Under the pieces are notes generated by a model, which ran no database searches, had not been told where the DNA came from, and was given only the letters and a program-made list of their open reading frames with translations. Positions 39,031 to 46,782 of a stretch of DNA of 64,000 nt are shown piece after piece (the stretch's first letter is position 1; each line of letters begins with the position of its first letter). The translations under genes were made by a program, and so were the position numbers. The stretch comes from Nostoc sp. XA010 (GTDB taxonomy: Bacteria; Cyanobacteriota; Cyanobacteriia; Cyanobacteriales; Nostocaceae). The stretch spans positions 62,001 to 126,000 of the forward strand of contig NZ_JAIVFX010000003.1 of assembly GCF_020829625.1 (NCBI RefSeq), written 5' to 3'.

Positions 39031-40206
39031 TTAACGTTTGGCAACTCGCATCAATAAAAATAGACCTATTCCCAGAAAAAGAAAGTTGGGCAACCAAGCC
39101 CCTATAAAGGGAGAAAGGGCACCTGCTTGCGCGATCGCACCACTAATAAAGAAAATTAAGTAGTACGAAAAAATAACTACGACACTAATCCCAAAGCTGG
39201 TACCTCTTCCAGTTCGTTGGGGTATGCTTCCCATTACTGCACCTACTAAGCCAAAAACTACACATACAAAAGGTAAGGAGATTTTTTGTTGAATCCGCAC
39301 TTCGAGTTTACGGATTTTTTGGCGATCGCCACCGAGAAGTTCTACTTGTAGTTGATCTAGTGCTTCAACAATATTCATCTCACCATAGTCTCGACTTTTT
39401 TCTGCCAGACTTAATGGCGTGCGCGGTAGTTGCAGTTGCTGGTGTTCAAATCTAACGATGTTGCGATAAGAGCGATCGGCAGCGACAAAATATATAGTAC
39501 CGTTGTAAAAATCCCAGACATTTTGAGAAGGATTCCACTGGGCGGTTTCTGATACCACAATTTGATTCAGATTTTTTGTTGAACGGTCTATAATCGTCAA
39601 ACCTGACATCCGCTTACCGTCAAATTGGTCGGCGTAAAACAAGCGTGTCAATATCCTATTTTTAGAGCCATCCGGTTGTGTAACATCCTGGTATTCAGGA
39701 TAGAAAATATTTTGCTGTTTTAAAGTTGGCTTATCTGATTTAAGGGCATTATCCAAAGTCATCGCCGCTTGGTAATTTGCTGCTGGTGCAATTTGTTCGT
39801 TAAACACAAATGTCATTCCTGTAACCACAAGACTCAACAGCACAGCAGTTAGCACTAGCCGATAGACACTCACCCCACAACTACGCAGGGCAATTAGTTC
39901 GCTCTCGCTAGAAAGACGACTGTAAGTCATCAAAGTAGCCAGCAGCGTAGACATGGGGAAGGCTAAAACGATAAAGTTAGGAAACTTTAACAAAAAAACC
40001 TGAATGGCAATGTCTATTGGTAGCCCAGATTCTACAATTTTTCTGACTAAATCAAATACAGCATCGATGGTAACGCCAATTGATGAAAAAGCTCCGACAC
40101 CAAAGAAAAACGGCGCTAACAATTCGCTAGCAAGGTAACGATCCATGATCGTAAAAGGCAGCAGCGAATAGAAGTTGTAGAAAGACGTAAGTTTCTTTGA
40201 TATCAT
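39031..40206 (-). CDS. LptF/LptG family lipopolysaccharide export permease
   Basis: YjgP/YjgQ-type inner-membrane permease, 391 residues. Three N-terminal membrane helices ('ELLAPFFFGVGAFSSIGVTI', 'FPMSTLLATLMTYSRLSSESE', 'LVLTAVLLSLVVTGM') precede a periplasmic beta-jellyroll, followed by three C-terminal helices. With the LptB ATPase it lifts lipid A-type molecules out of the inner membrane. Cyanobacteria often have only one such gene for both LptF and LptG roles. It lies 158 bases downstream of lptB on the same strand. An internal Met21 ('MDRYLASELL') could be the true start. Confidence 0.9.
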   Translation of the reverse strand: MISKKLTSFYNFYSLLPFTIMDRYLASELLAPFFFGVGAFSSIGVTIDAVFDLVRKIVESGLPIDIAIQVFLLKFPNFIVLAFPMSTLLATLMTYSRLSSESELIALRSCGVSVYRLVLTAVLLSLVVTGMTFVFNEQIAPAANYQAAMTLDNALKSDKPTLKQQNIFYPEYQDVTQPDGSKNRILTRLFYADQFDGKRMSGLTIIDRSTKNLNQIVVSETAQWNPSQNVWDFYNGTIYFVAADRSYRNIVRFEHQQLQLPRTPLSLAEKSRDYGEMNIVEALDQLQVELLGGDRQKIRKLEVRIQQKISLPFVCVVFGLVGAVMGSIPQRTGRGTSFGISVVVIFSYYLIFFISGAIAQAGALSPFIGAWLPNFLFLGIGLFLLMRVAKR

Positions 40207-40364
40207 GACTAGCTTGAAAAGTTCAATGTTAGCAACCCTGGCAAAATAAATGATATCTATATTTAGGATTAAAAATTAATTTTAAATACCCGAAAATTAA
40301 CTAATAAATTTATGTTTAAAATTTTAAAATAGCCTTTTAAATTATTAACTAAATAATGATTAAT

Positions 40365-41093
40365 TTAGACTTGAAAATTATTACCTAAATAGTATTGTCG
40401 CACCAGGGGGTTGCCGTAAAGTTCGTCAGCAGCGCCAAAAGCGAGAATTTGTCCCTCGCGCATTATATAGGCGCGATCGGTGATGGCCAGAGTTTCACGG
40501 ACATTATGATCTGTAATTAAGATTCCCATGCCGCGATCGCGCAGTTGTGCGACAATTTGCTGAATTTCTGAGACTGCGATCGGATCAACTCCCGCAAATG
40601 GTTCATCTAAAAGTAAAAATTTTGGTCCTTCTTGTCCAGCAGCTAAAGACCTTGCTAATTCCGTCCGCCGTCGCTCACCACCAGAAAGTTGAATTCCTTT
40701 GCTATTGGCTAATTTTTCCAAGCGAAACTCCCGCAGTAAAGTTGTGAGTCGTCTTGACCACTCCCATCGTGGCACATTCGTTTGCTCTAACACCAACAGA
40801 ATATTATCCTCTACTGAGAGTTGGCGAAAAACACTTGGTTCTTGTGCTAAATAGCCAATACCCAGCCGCGCCCTTTTGTGCATTGGCATTTCTGTAACGT
40901 CTAGATTACCCAGCCAGACTTTTCCTTGATTGGGTTTTTCTAAACCCGTGGCAATGTAAAATGTCGTTGTTTTACCAGCCCCATTGGGGCCTAGTAAACC
41001 AACGATTTCGCCCTGAGCAACAGAAAGATTGACACGATTGACAATTATTCGTTTGCCGTAAGATTTGTGGATATTCTCTAAAACAATTTTCAC
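40365..41093 (-). CDS. lptB: LPS export ABC transporter ATP-binding protein
   Basis: Cytoplasmic ATPase of the LptBFG exporter, 242 residues. It has Walker A 'GPNGAGKTTT', Q-loop, signature 'LSGGERRRTELARSLA', Walker B 'FLLLDEPFAGVDP' and the H-loop 'ITDHNVRE'. The 'AGVDPIAVSEIQ' and 'DHNVRETL' wording is specific to LptB rather than other ABC proteins. It is 30 bases after the LptA-like gene and upstream of the permease, forming one envelope-transport unit. Confidence 0.95.
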   Translation of the reverse strand: MKIVLENIHKSYGKRIIVNRVNLSVAQGEIVGLLGPNGAGKTTTFYIATGLEKPNQGKVWLGNLDVTEMPMHKRARLGIGYLAQEPSVFRQLSVEDNILLVLEQTNVPRWEWSRRLTTLLREFRLEKLANSKGIQLSGGERRRTELARSLAAGQEGPKFLLLDEPFAGVDPIAVSEIQQIVAQLRDRGMGILITDHNVRETLAITDRAYIMREGQILAFGAADELYGNPLVRQYYLGNNFQV

Positions 41094-41123
41094 GCTGGAG
41101 CCGCCCTTTGTTGGTAGTAAATG

Positions 41124-41621
41124 CTAATTAGAAGGCTTCAAAGGTGGCGTTTTTGGCGCAGGTGTCGCAGTTTGTCCATCATTATCTGATTCTTGGATCA
41201 TGTAGATAGACTCTACTTGACGGTTGGATTGGGGTAAGGCAACAAATCGCCCTTGGTCGATTAAATAGGTTACCTTCTCCGCTCGGATACTGTTACCGCC
41301 CTGTTGCAAAATATAGACGTTGCCACTGAAATCAATTCGGCGTTCCTTACTAAAGTACTGTGCTTGGGCAGATGTTGCTTGAATCTGGCGAGATGGATAT
41401 AACATTTGCACATTACCGCGAGCAGTAATTACTTGGTTTTTCGCGTCATATTCTTGCACATCAGCGCGGATAGTGAGGGGCCGATTGTCTCTAGATGTTT
41501 GCGCGGTAGCGGTTTGCACTTGAATAGGGAAAACAAAAGCGCCCAAGAGTGCTACTGGCAGCATTAAAGCTAATCCAAAGCGACGTATCTGGGATATGGG
41601 CAATTGATAACAGGGCATCAT
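41124..41621 (-). CDS. LptA/OstA-like periplasmic protein
   Basis: A 165-residue exported protein with a hydrophobic signal ('FGLALMLPVALLGAFVFPI', cut near 'ATAQT'). An OstA/LptA domain follows: 'TIRADVQEYDAKNQVITARGNV', 'QATSAQAQYFSKERRIDFSGNV' and 'IRAEKVTYLID'. Such beta-jellyroll proteins form the periplasmic bridge that shuttles LPS to the outer membrane. It is the first gene of the minus-strand set with lptB and the permease, which fits. The C-terminal proline-rich tail is extra. Confidence 0.88.
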   Translation of the reverse strand: MMPCYQLPISQIRRFGLALMLPVALLGAFVFPIQVQTATAQTSRDNRPLTIRADVQEYDAKNQVITARGNVQMLYPSRQIQATSAQAQYFSKERRIDFSGNVYILQQGGNSIRAEKVTYLIDQGRFVALPQSNRQVESIYMIQESDNDGQTATPAPKTPPLKPSN

Positions 41622-41792
41622 AGCAATTGGGGATTCAGGATTTCAGCTTGCATTCTAATTATCTCAAGTACTTTATCCAGATATGAAATATACAATCTGG
41701 AGTGATTTCCGATAACTACTGGCTGAAGTACGTGACGCTACCCCCAACCTCAAGGTTTCAGCAAATTGACATCTGAGTGAAAATAACGTAAG

Positions 41793-41912
41793 TACGGCGT
41801 TGCTGAATTGAAGTATCAATCTGGATGTAGAGACGTAGCAGTGCTACGTCTCTATAAGGATTTTGGTATTACGCAAAATCATTTTCATACATGGAATCAG
41901 TACAACGCCGTA
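41793..41912. mobile_element. MITE-like 120-bp element with terminal inverted repeats
   Basis: The element has 10-bp perfect terminal inverted repeats (TACGGCGTTG at 41,793-41,802 and CAACGCCGTA at 41,903-41,912) around a central hairpin with a 12-bp perfect stem (41,828-41,854). It has no coding capacity. The central hairpin also occurs alone at 34,186-34,214, so parts of the element are spread through the genome. A mobile origin is inferred; no clear target-site duplication was seen. Confidence 0.55.
41828..41854. repeat. Second copy of the AGAGACGTAGC hairpin
   Basis: A stem of TAGAGACGTAGC with GCTACGTCTCTA around a three-base loop, nearly identical to that at 34,186-34,214. Confidence 0.85.
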
Positions 41913-42001
41913 GGTACAATACCCTGCCTTAAGCCGTTTTGCGTCTACATGAATTGTGCCTACTGAGCATTTCGGGCAACGCACAATTAATTACTAGATG
42001 T

Positions 42002-42394
42002 CTAATCACTAGACAGCACAATTCTAGGCAAAGATAAGACTTGATTTTCACCCAAATCACCAGATGTAATCAAGTCTTGCCCTATTTGTTGTAATGTCGT
42101 TAATAACACTGCGCTCTGACTCAATAGCTCATCTACGTCAACGCCACTGTAGCTGGATGGGTAACGGCGGAGGCGATTGCTACCTTCTCCCAACAGAATT
42201 ACTGCACCTCGCCAGTTGCGATTCTCCAAATGATACAGCGCCACAGAAATTTGGAGAATGCCTTGATAAAAGGTTTTTTCCGGTTCGCCAGCTTCAATCC
42301 ACAAAGCCTCTAAAGTGTCATGACAGGCGTAAAACTGTCCAGAATTGAACTGTTCTACGCCTTGCCAAAACTCTTGGGGGATGGTTTCGCTCAT
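42002..42394 (-). CDS. DUF309 family protein
   Basis: A small helical protein of 130 residues. The DUF309 signature is clear: 'FYACHDTLEALWIEAGEPEK' (His and acidic residues) and 'YQGILQISVALYHLENRNWRGA'. The family is widespread in cyanobacteria and plastids with no known reaction; the His/Glu pattern suggests metal or ligand binding. Its start codon overlaps the stop of the ferredoxin-thioredoxin reductase gene by four bases, so the two are translationally coupled. Confidence 0.88.
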   Translation of the reverse strand: MSETIPQEFWQGVEQFNSGQFYACHDTLEALWIEAGEPEKTFYQGILQISVALYHLENRNWRGAVILLGEGSNRLRRYPSSYSGVDVDELLSQSAVLLTTLQQIGQDLITSGDLGENQVLSLPRIVLSSD

Positions 42395-42765
42395 CCCATG
42401 CTGTCTCGTACTTCTTTAATTGTTTCGAGAGAGATGTCTTGTTTCTCTCCAGCAAACTCGTTGTCAGGGGTGAGAAATAACATGCAATGGCACTCTTTGC
42501 GTTCTCTCATTGGCACACAGGGGCAATTCCAATATGTTGCGTGAACCTCAGCCTCTTTATCTTCGTAATGGCGACAGGGACATAAGGGCGCACCTAGATC
42601 GTCTTTATGTTTGGCTAGTCCTTCAATCACAACTGCGGTAACAGAGGGCTCAGAACAGAAGTATGTTCCAGTCCGCTTGGCGTATTGTTCGGAAAAATGC
42701 CGCATTGCCTCTAGGCTTTTATCGCTGGATTTTGTGTTATGTTCTGATGTGATCATGTCGCTCAT
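42391..42765 (-). CDS. ftrC: Ferredoxin-thioredoxin reductase catalytic (beta) chain
   Basis: Catalytic subunit that passes electrons from ferredoxin through a 4Fe-4S cluster to a disulfide and then to thioredoxin. Seven cysteines are in the family pattern: Cys37, Cys62 and Cys64 ('LCPCRHY'), Cys81 and Cys83 ('NCPCVPM'), Cys92 and Cys94 ('ECHCMLFL'). The 124-residue length is normal, with a slightly long N-terminus. It overlaps the downstream DUF309 gene, suggesting a link in redox control. Confidence 0.97.
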   Translation of the reverse strand: MSDMITSEHNTKSSDKSLEAMRHFSEQYAKRTGTYFCSEPSVTAVVIEGLAKHKDDLGAPLCPCRHYEDKEAEVHATYWNCPCVPMRERKECHCMLFLTPDNEFAGEKQDISLETIKEVRDSMG

Positions 42766-42935
42766 AATTTAAATATTTCTTTGCATTGTACCTCAGCCTC
42801 ACTAGGGGATTACGAGTGTATTTCCCTAACCTTACCCGTTTAAGTTATTTTACCTTTGCTCAAAGCTTGATATGTCTGGTGGGCTGGGATCAGAGAAAAT
42901 CTAATAAATCAGAGAGATAACTTGCGTGAGGACTG

Positions 42936-43025
42936 GGGAGTAGGGGGAGCAGAGGAAGCAGGGGAAGCAGAGGAAGAAGAACTATTGATAATTGACCAAT
43001 GCCCAATTCTCAATTCCCAATGCTC
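42936..43025. repeat. Low-complexity repeat (GGGGAGTAGGGGGAGC / CAATTCCCAATGC type)
   Basis: A G/A-rich tract is followed by CAATTCTCAATTCCCAATGC-like units, the complement of the GGGAATTGGGCAT heptamer repeats seen at 58,030-58,095. It is non-coding, between ftrC and the DUF58 gene. Confidence 0.6.
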
Positions 43026-43041
43026 TAGCAGTTATTGAAAT

Positions 43042-44217
43042 TTATAAACGTAATGTTTTTTGTAGCTGGGGTTGCAGTGGGCGTAGCCCGTCGGAGACAT
43101 CACTTTGCAAAACTATACCAGGGTGTTCCCAATTGATTACCTCTTGTTCTCCTGGTGAGGAAATATTTGGCCACAAAACCCAGCGACTGCCTTGAGGAAG
43201 AGTCGCAAGGCTCAGGGGGTTTTGAGTTAACCAAATCAAGGGATAGCTTTTAGGAACTTCTGAACTGGCATCTTCTAATGCTCTGGTTGCTGCTAAGGTT
43301 TCTAAAACATAGACATCGCCTTTAATTAAATCTGTCGATGCTGTCCACAGTTGCACCTGTAATTGCTGTTGCTGTGCATAAAAATACAGCGAAGCTGCGG
43401 CAATTACTGCTTGTTCAAAGTTTTCTTCTTCCCAATTGCTAGCACTGTCAAGGGCAATAACTATTTCTTGTCCACCTGTGACCATTTCTAACTCCCGCAC
43501 TCTTAATTCTCCATAGCGGGCGCTAGTGCGCCAGTGAATCAGACGGGTGGGATCTCCGATGCGGTAAGGACGGAGCGATCGCACCAGCCCTGTTGTCGCT
43601 GTCTGCAAGGGTCTACCACGAGGATCGCCCCTTTTGCTCTCTTCTTGCCCCATTTCGTCTATTAGGGGGCAGGTAGCCAAGGGTAACACTGTGGGATAGA
43701 CGATCGCAGTAGCAGCACAATCACGCTGACGGCGACACCAGAACAATCCCAAAGGCGCACCAGAACCTAGTTCGACTGTGTGCCAGCGATAAACGCCTCG
43801 GCGCTGGGTAGGGTGATAATATACCCAACGGTAACTACCTTGGCTAGGAATTGTCTCGATTGCCTTTTGTACTGGTTTCCCTAAGACGAAGGGTAATATA
43901 TCCTCAACTTGCAATAAGCTTACAGGCTGCTGTGTTTGATTGCGGATTTCTAATTCTACAGTCAGATCGTCGCCTGCTGACACAGGTTGAATGGGACGGC
44001 GGGTGATGGATAGATTTGTGAGCGATCGCTGCGGTAAGATGGCTGCTACACCCAAAAGGGCAAAACTGATGCCGCTAATGGCGTAGAGCCAACCAGCCAT
44101 CGTATTGATACCTGCGCCAAAAAAGCAAATAGCCGTTGCTGCTAGTACCCAACCGCCATAAGCAGGGGCACTGGCACGGGTTTCTAACCAATTAGTGATG
44201 GGTTTGATGATTTTCAT
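43042..44217 (-). CDS. DUF58 domain membrane protein
   Basis: A 391-residue protein with two N-terminal membrane helices ('YGGWVLAATAICFFGAGINT', 'YAISGISFALLGVAAIL') and a beta-rich middle. The DUF58 domain has the motif 'DPTRLIHWRTSARYGELRVRE' and a VWA-like 'EIVIALDSASNW'. DUF58 proteins usually work with a MoxR-type AAA ATPase and transglutaminase-like proteins, none of which is adjacent here. The C-terminal end overlaps a dispersed GC-rich repeat (about 43,079-43,098), which may have changed the last residues. Confidence 0.88.
   Translation of the reverse strand: MKIIKPITNWLETRASAPAYGGWVLAATAICFFGAGINTMAGWLYAISGISFALLGVAAILPQRSLTNLSITRRPIQPVSAGDDLTVELEIRNQTQQPVSLLQVEDILPFVLGKPVQKAIETIPSQGSYRWVYYHPTQRRGVYRWHTVELGSGAPLGLFWCRRQRDCAATAIVYPTVLPLATCPLIDEMGQEESKRGDPRGRPLQTATTGLVRSLRPYRIGDPTRLIHWRTSARYGELRVRELEMVTGGQEIVIALDSASNWEEENFEQAVIAAASLYFYAQQQQLQVQLWTASTDLIKGDVYVLETLAATRALEDASSEVPKSYPLIWLTQNPLSLATLPQGSRWVLWPNISSPGEQEVINWEHPGIVLQSDVSDGLRPLQPQLQKTLRL
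43079..43098. repeat. GC-rich dispersed repeat overlapping the DUF58 C-terminus
   Basis: GGGCGTAGCCCGTCGGAGAC is the reverse-complement family of the GGGCTACGCC repeats at 4,221 and 45,622. It encodes part of the final residues of the DUF58 protein. Confidence 0.5.
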
Positions 44218-44281
44218 GTTTCTTTTTTAACCCAACACCACCCTAACTTCACAGTGTCTTGGGGGTTCGCCAAAAAAGCTT

Positions 44282-44377
44282 TTAATTGGATTCCTCAAAA
44301 AGAGATGGAAAATTACGACGACCACTTACAATCCGTAGAATTTCGATACCATCATCTAATACTCTATACTTTTTCGT
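44282..44377 (-). pseudogene. C-terminal remnant of a RelE/ParE-family toxin
   Basis: A 31-codon frame reads 'KKYRVLDDGIEILRIVSGRR' then 'NFPSLFEESN' and stops. This is the terminal strand pair of ParE-type toxins ('Y.V.DD.IEVLRVVSG.RD...LF'). A stop codon lies directly upstream in the same frame and no antitoxin gene is adjacent. The toxin-antitoxin locus has been lost except for this tail. Confidence 0.6.
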
Positions 44378-44409
44378 TCAGTTAGAGTTTATTCAAGAAA
44401 CACAGTAAG

Positions 44410-44997
44410 TCAAATTTTACGTTGTAACCAAGCAAAGACTTCATTAACAGAGAGCGTCAAATTCAAATCTTCTAACACTGGTAATATATCTTGTCCCGCT
44501 AACAAATCTGGTAAAGAATCAGGCTGATAAACTAAAATACAGCGTTCACTTGGATCAATCAACCATCCTAGCTGACTGCCATTTCTCAAACAGTGTAAAA
44601 TATTGCCAGTTACTTTCGTTTGACTTTGAGCAGGCGAAATAATTTCGATGACCCAAGCGGGTGCGAAATCAATGCCGTTGCTAATAATATCACCGCTCTC
44701 ATCCAGTGGTATTTGATTGCTAGAGATAACAACCACATCAGGAACTACTGAACGATTGCCGCAGGTACAGCGTAATTCAGGAAAGGCTTCGTAGTTACTG
44801 CTCAAGGCATCAATCACTGCAACTAAACGTTTTTGCAATAAGCTGTGTTTAGCCCCTTCCATAGGTTTCTGAATTACCTCTCCGTTAATATATTCCCAAG
44901 CTGGTGACTCTTCAATGTATGGAAGTTTTAAGAACTCTTCTAGAGTCGTGCTTTCTGGAACTGTAATTTTTCCTTGCGTCAACCCAATATTTTTCAT
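44410..44997 (-). CDS. Uma2 family (DUF820) endonuclease-like protein
   Basis: A 195-residue PD-(D/E)XK-fold protein. The block order is typical: 'EEFLKLPYIEESPAWEYING', 'SVVPDVVVIS', 'APAWVIEIISPAQSQTKV', 'LHCLRNGSQLGWLIDP' and 'ERCILVYQP'. The catalytic Asp and Glu are in 'VPDVVV' and 'WVIEII'; the Lys follows in 'QTKV'. Uma2 proteins are highly multiplied in filamentous cyanobacteria; their role is unclear. It lies just upstream of a ParE remnant on the same strand. Confidence 0.88.
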   Translation of the reverse strand: MKNIGLTQGKITVPESTTLEEFLKLPYIEESPAWEYINGEVIQKPMEGAKHSLLQKRLVAVIDALSSNYEAFPELRCTCGNRSVVPDVVVISSNQIPLDESGDIISNGIDFAPAWVIEIISPAQSQTKVTGNILHCLRNGSQLGWLIDPSERCILVYQPDSLPDLLAGQDILPVLEDLNLTLSVNEVFAWLQRKI

Positions 44998-45121
44998 AAT
45001 GTGGAGTCACTGAGGAATTGTCTGCACAAATTAACAATTTATATCTATTTTGGTGGTTTGCATCTATAAATTTATAATTGTATATGATTAGATGATGTAA
45101 TCTAAGTAGAAGATAAAAAAT

Positions 45122-45565
45122 ATGACAATTACTACCAACTTAAAACAACTCTATGAAACCGATGAGAATTTATGGTTAGAAAAAACTGTTGAATTATTAA
45201 AACAGAAACAGTTTAACCAACTTGATTTAGAAAACTTAATTGAGGAATTAATCAGTTTGGGGAAAAGAGATTTAGCTAAAGCCAAAAGTCTTTTAAGGCA
45301 AATTATTATACATATATTATTACTTCAATATTGGCAGGTGGAATATGAAAGAAACTCTCGTCATTGGATTGGAGAAATTAAAACCTTTAGATATGACTTA
45401 AATAACCATTTAACGACGAATTTAATAAACAAGTTACAGGATGATTTAGAGAATATTTATCAAAGTGCGGTTGATTTTGTGAAAATTAAAACCGATTTAA
45501 CTATTTTTCTAGAAAAGTGTCCTTACACTCTTGTAGAATTATTAGATGACAATTATTTACCTTAA
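45122..45565 (+). CDS. DUF29 family protein
   Basis: A small helical protein of 147 residues. The DUF29 pattern is clear: 'YETDENLWLEKTVELLKQKQFNQ', split by 'LDLENLIEELISLGKRDL' and then 'LLRQIIIHILLLQYW'. These proteins are abundant in cyanobacteria, often next to Uma2 or toxin-antitoxin genes, with no known function. It is followed 30 bases later by the end of a truncated ATPase gene on the other strand. Confidence 0.9.
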   Translation: MTITTNLKQLYETDENLWLEKTVELLKQKQFNQLDLENLIEELISLGKRDLAKAKSLLRQIIIHILLLQYWQVEYERNSRHWIGEIKTFRYDLNNHLTTNLINKLQDDLENIYQSAVDFVKIKTDLTIFLEKCPYTLVELLDDNYLP

Positions 45566-45595
45566 ATATATCAGTCTTATCTGATTTTTGTGAAA

Positions 45596-46597
45596 TTAAA
45601 GCAGTACCAAGAGGTAATGTTTACGACGGGCTACGCCTACGCACTGTAAATCTATACTGCTAATTGGCAATCGCTTTCTGTAAGAATGCCTACTGACTTT
45701 AATTGCCTTAGCTAAATCAAGTAAAGCATTAGCATCAACCTTGGCAATTTTGCAGATTAATTTATAAGCTAAATTGAATTCTTTTTCTCTTCTCTCCTTC
45801 TCTTTTGGACTCAAAATTACTTCATCAAGTGATGAAATAATTGACTTGATTGATGTAACTGCTTCATGATCAATTTCTTCCTTATTTTCATTCCCATAAA
45901 CACGAACTTTGGTAATCAATTCTGGATTGTCACTAAAAACATCAAGTGCATCTACTATTTTGCTTCTTTGTTCTCGATCCAGAAGTTCAAATTTTGTACC
46001 ACCTAAATAATTTTCTTGACCCAACTGAACTAATTTTTTAATGGGAACGCTTGAAGGAAGAGCAATACTAGACTCAATTCTAAATGTTTTAGGAAGTAAT
46101 TTGTATAACTCAATGACCTGTTTTTCATTAATTGGATATGGTGTATACTCTCCTTTTTCAGGTAAATAAATCGTTAAACTATCAACATTATTGCGAAATA
46201 TGAAAAAATTCTCAATAATAGTATTCCGATGAATTTCTGGGATAATTTTTCTTAAGCTGTCTTGTTCAGGCTTCTTGAGATCAGCCCATTCAGAACCAAA
46301 ATCAGGATATTTTAATTCATTGTGTTTAACTGTGAAAAAAGGAGAATAGCGGCAGAAATCACTCCGCTCAATATCTTTGCCGGATATAGCCTTTTCAATA
46401 GCACTTAACAAGTGAGATTTTCCAGATTCATTTGCACCAACAATTGTTGTAATTTTGGGATCAATGGAAACTTGAATATATGGGTAATAAGTATCACCTA
46501 TCATTTCCCAATGTTTAGGTTTTCTATTCTCTTGTTTTCTCAGGAAGTCGTCATTGAAGGATTTATAGAAGCGAATGAAGACTGTCTTGAGATGCAT
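45596..46597 (-). pseudogene. Truncated AAA (RecF/OLD-like) ATPase
   Basis: The 333-residue reading frame begins like an SMC/OLD-type ATPase ('MHLKTVFIRFYKSFNDDF') and has a clean Walker A at residues 54-61 ('GANESGKS'). The middle is a helical lid region. The expected ABC signature, Walker B and C-terminal domain are absent. The last residues ('CVGVARRKHY') are encoded by the GC-rich dispersed repeat at 45,622-45,642. So the 3' part was lost and the frame now runs into repeat DNA. Intact relatives are often defence-linked ATPases; this copy is probably inactive. Confidence 0.65.
45622..45642. repeat. GC-rich dispersed repeat at the AAA ATPase truncation point
   Basis: Core GGGCTACGCCTACGC, matching the copy at 4,221-4,249 over about 15 bases. 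It forms the terminal codons of the truncated ATPase frame. Confidence 0.65.
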
Positions 46598-46732
46598 AGG
46601 GTAAAATTTGATAGTACTATTGTGCTATTTGCGTAGCTTACTAAGTTATAACAGTTGTCATTACGTAATCAAGAAAAATTCAATAGATCAGGCTGTTGCA
46701 TCACGCATCTGATCCAATCTAAATAACAAAAT

Positions 46733-46756
46733 AAAAAGCCCACACCAGTGGGCTTT
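46733..46756 (-). terminator. Rho-independent terminator of typA
   Basis: On the minus strand: AAAGCCCAC, loop TGGT, GTGGGCTTT, followed by TTAT. It is 27 bases after the typA stop codon, with a strong 9-bp stem. Confidence 0.88.
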
Positions 46757-46782
46757 CTAAATCAATTAAGTTATTGCTTTAC

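Larger units (their letters stand above)
41622..42001. other. Intergenic region holding a MITE-like element
   Basis: About 380 bases, of which the central part is the repeat element at 41,793-41,912. The flanks carry no ORF. The promoter of the lpt set must lie in its left part. Confidence 0.5.
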
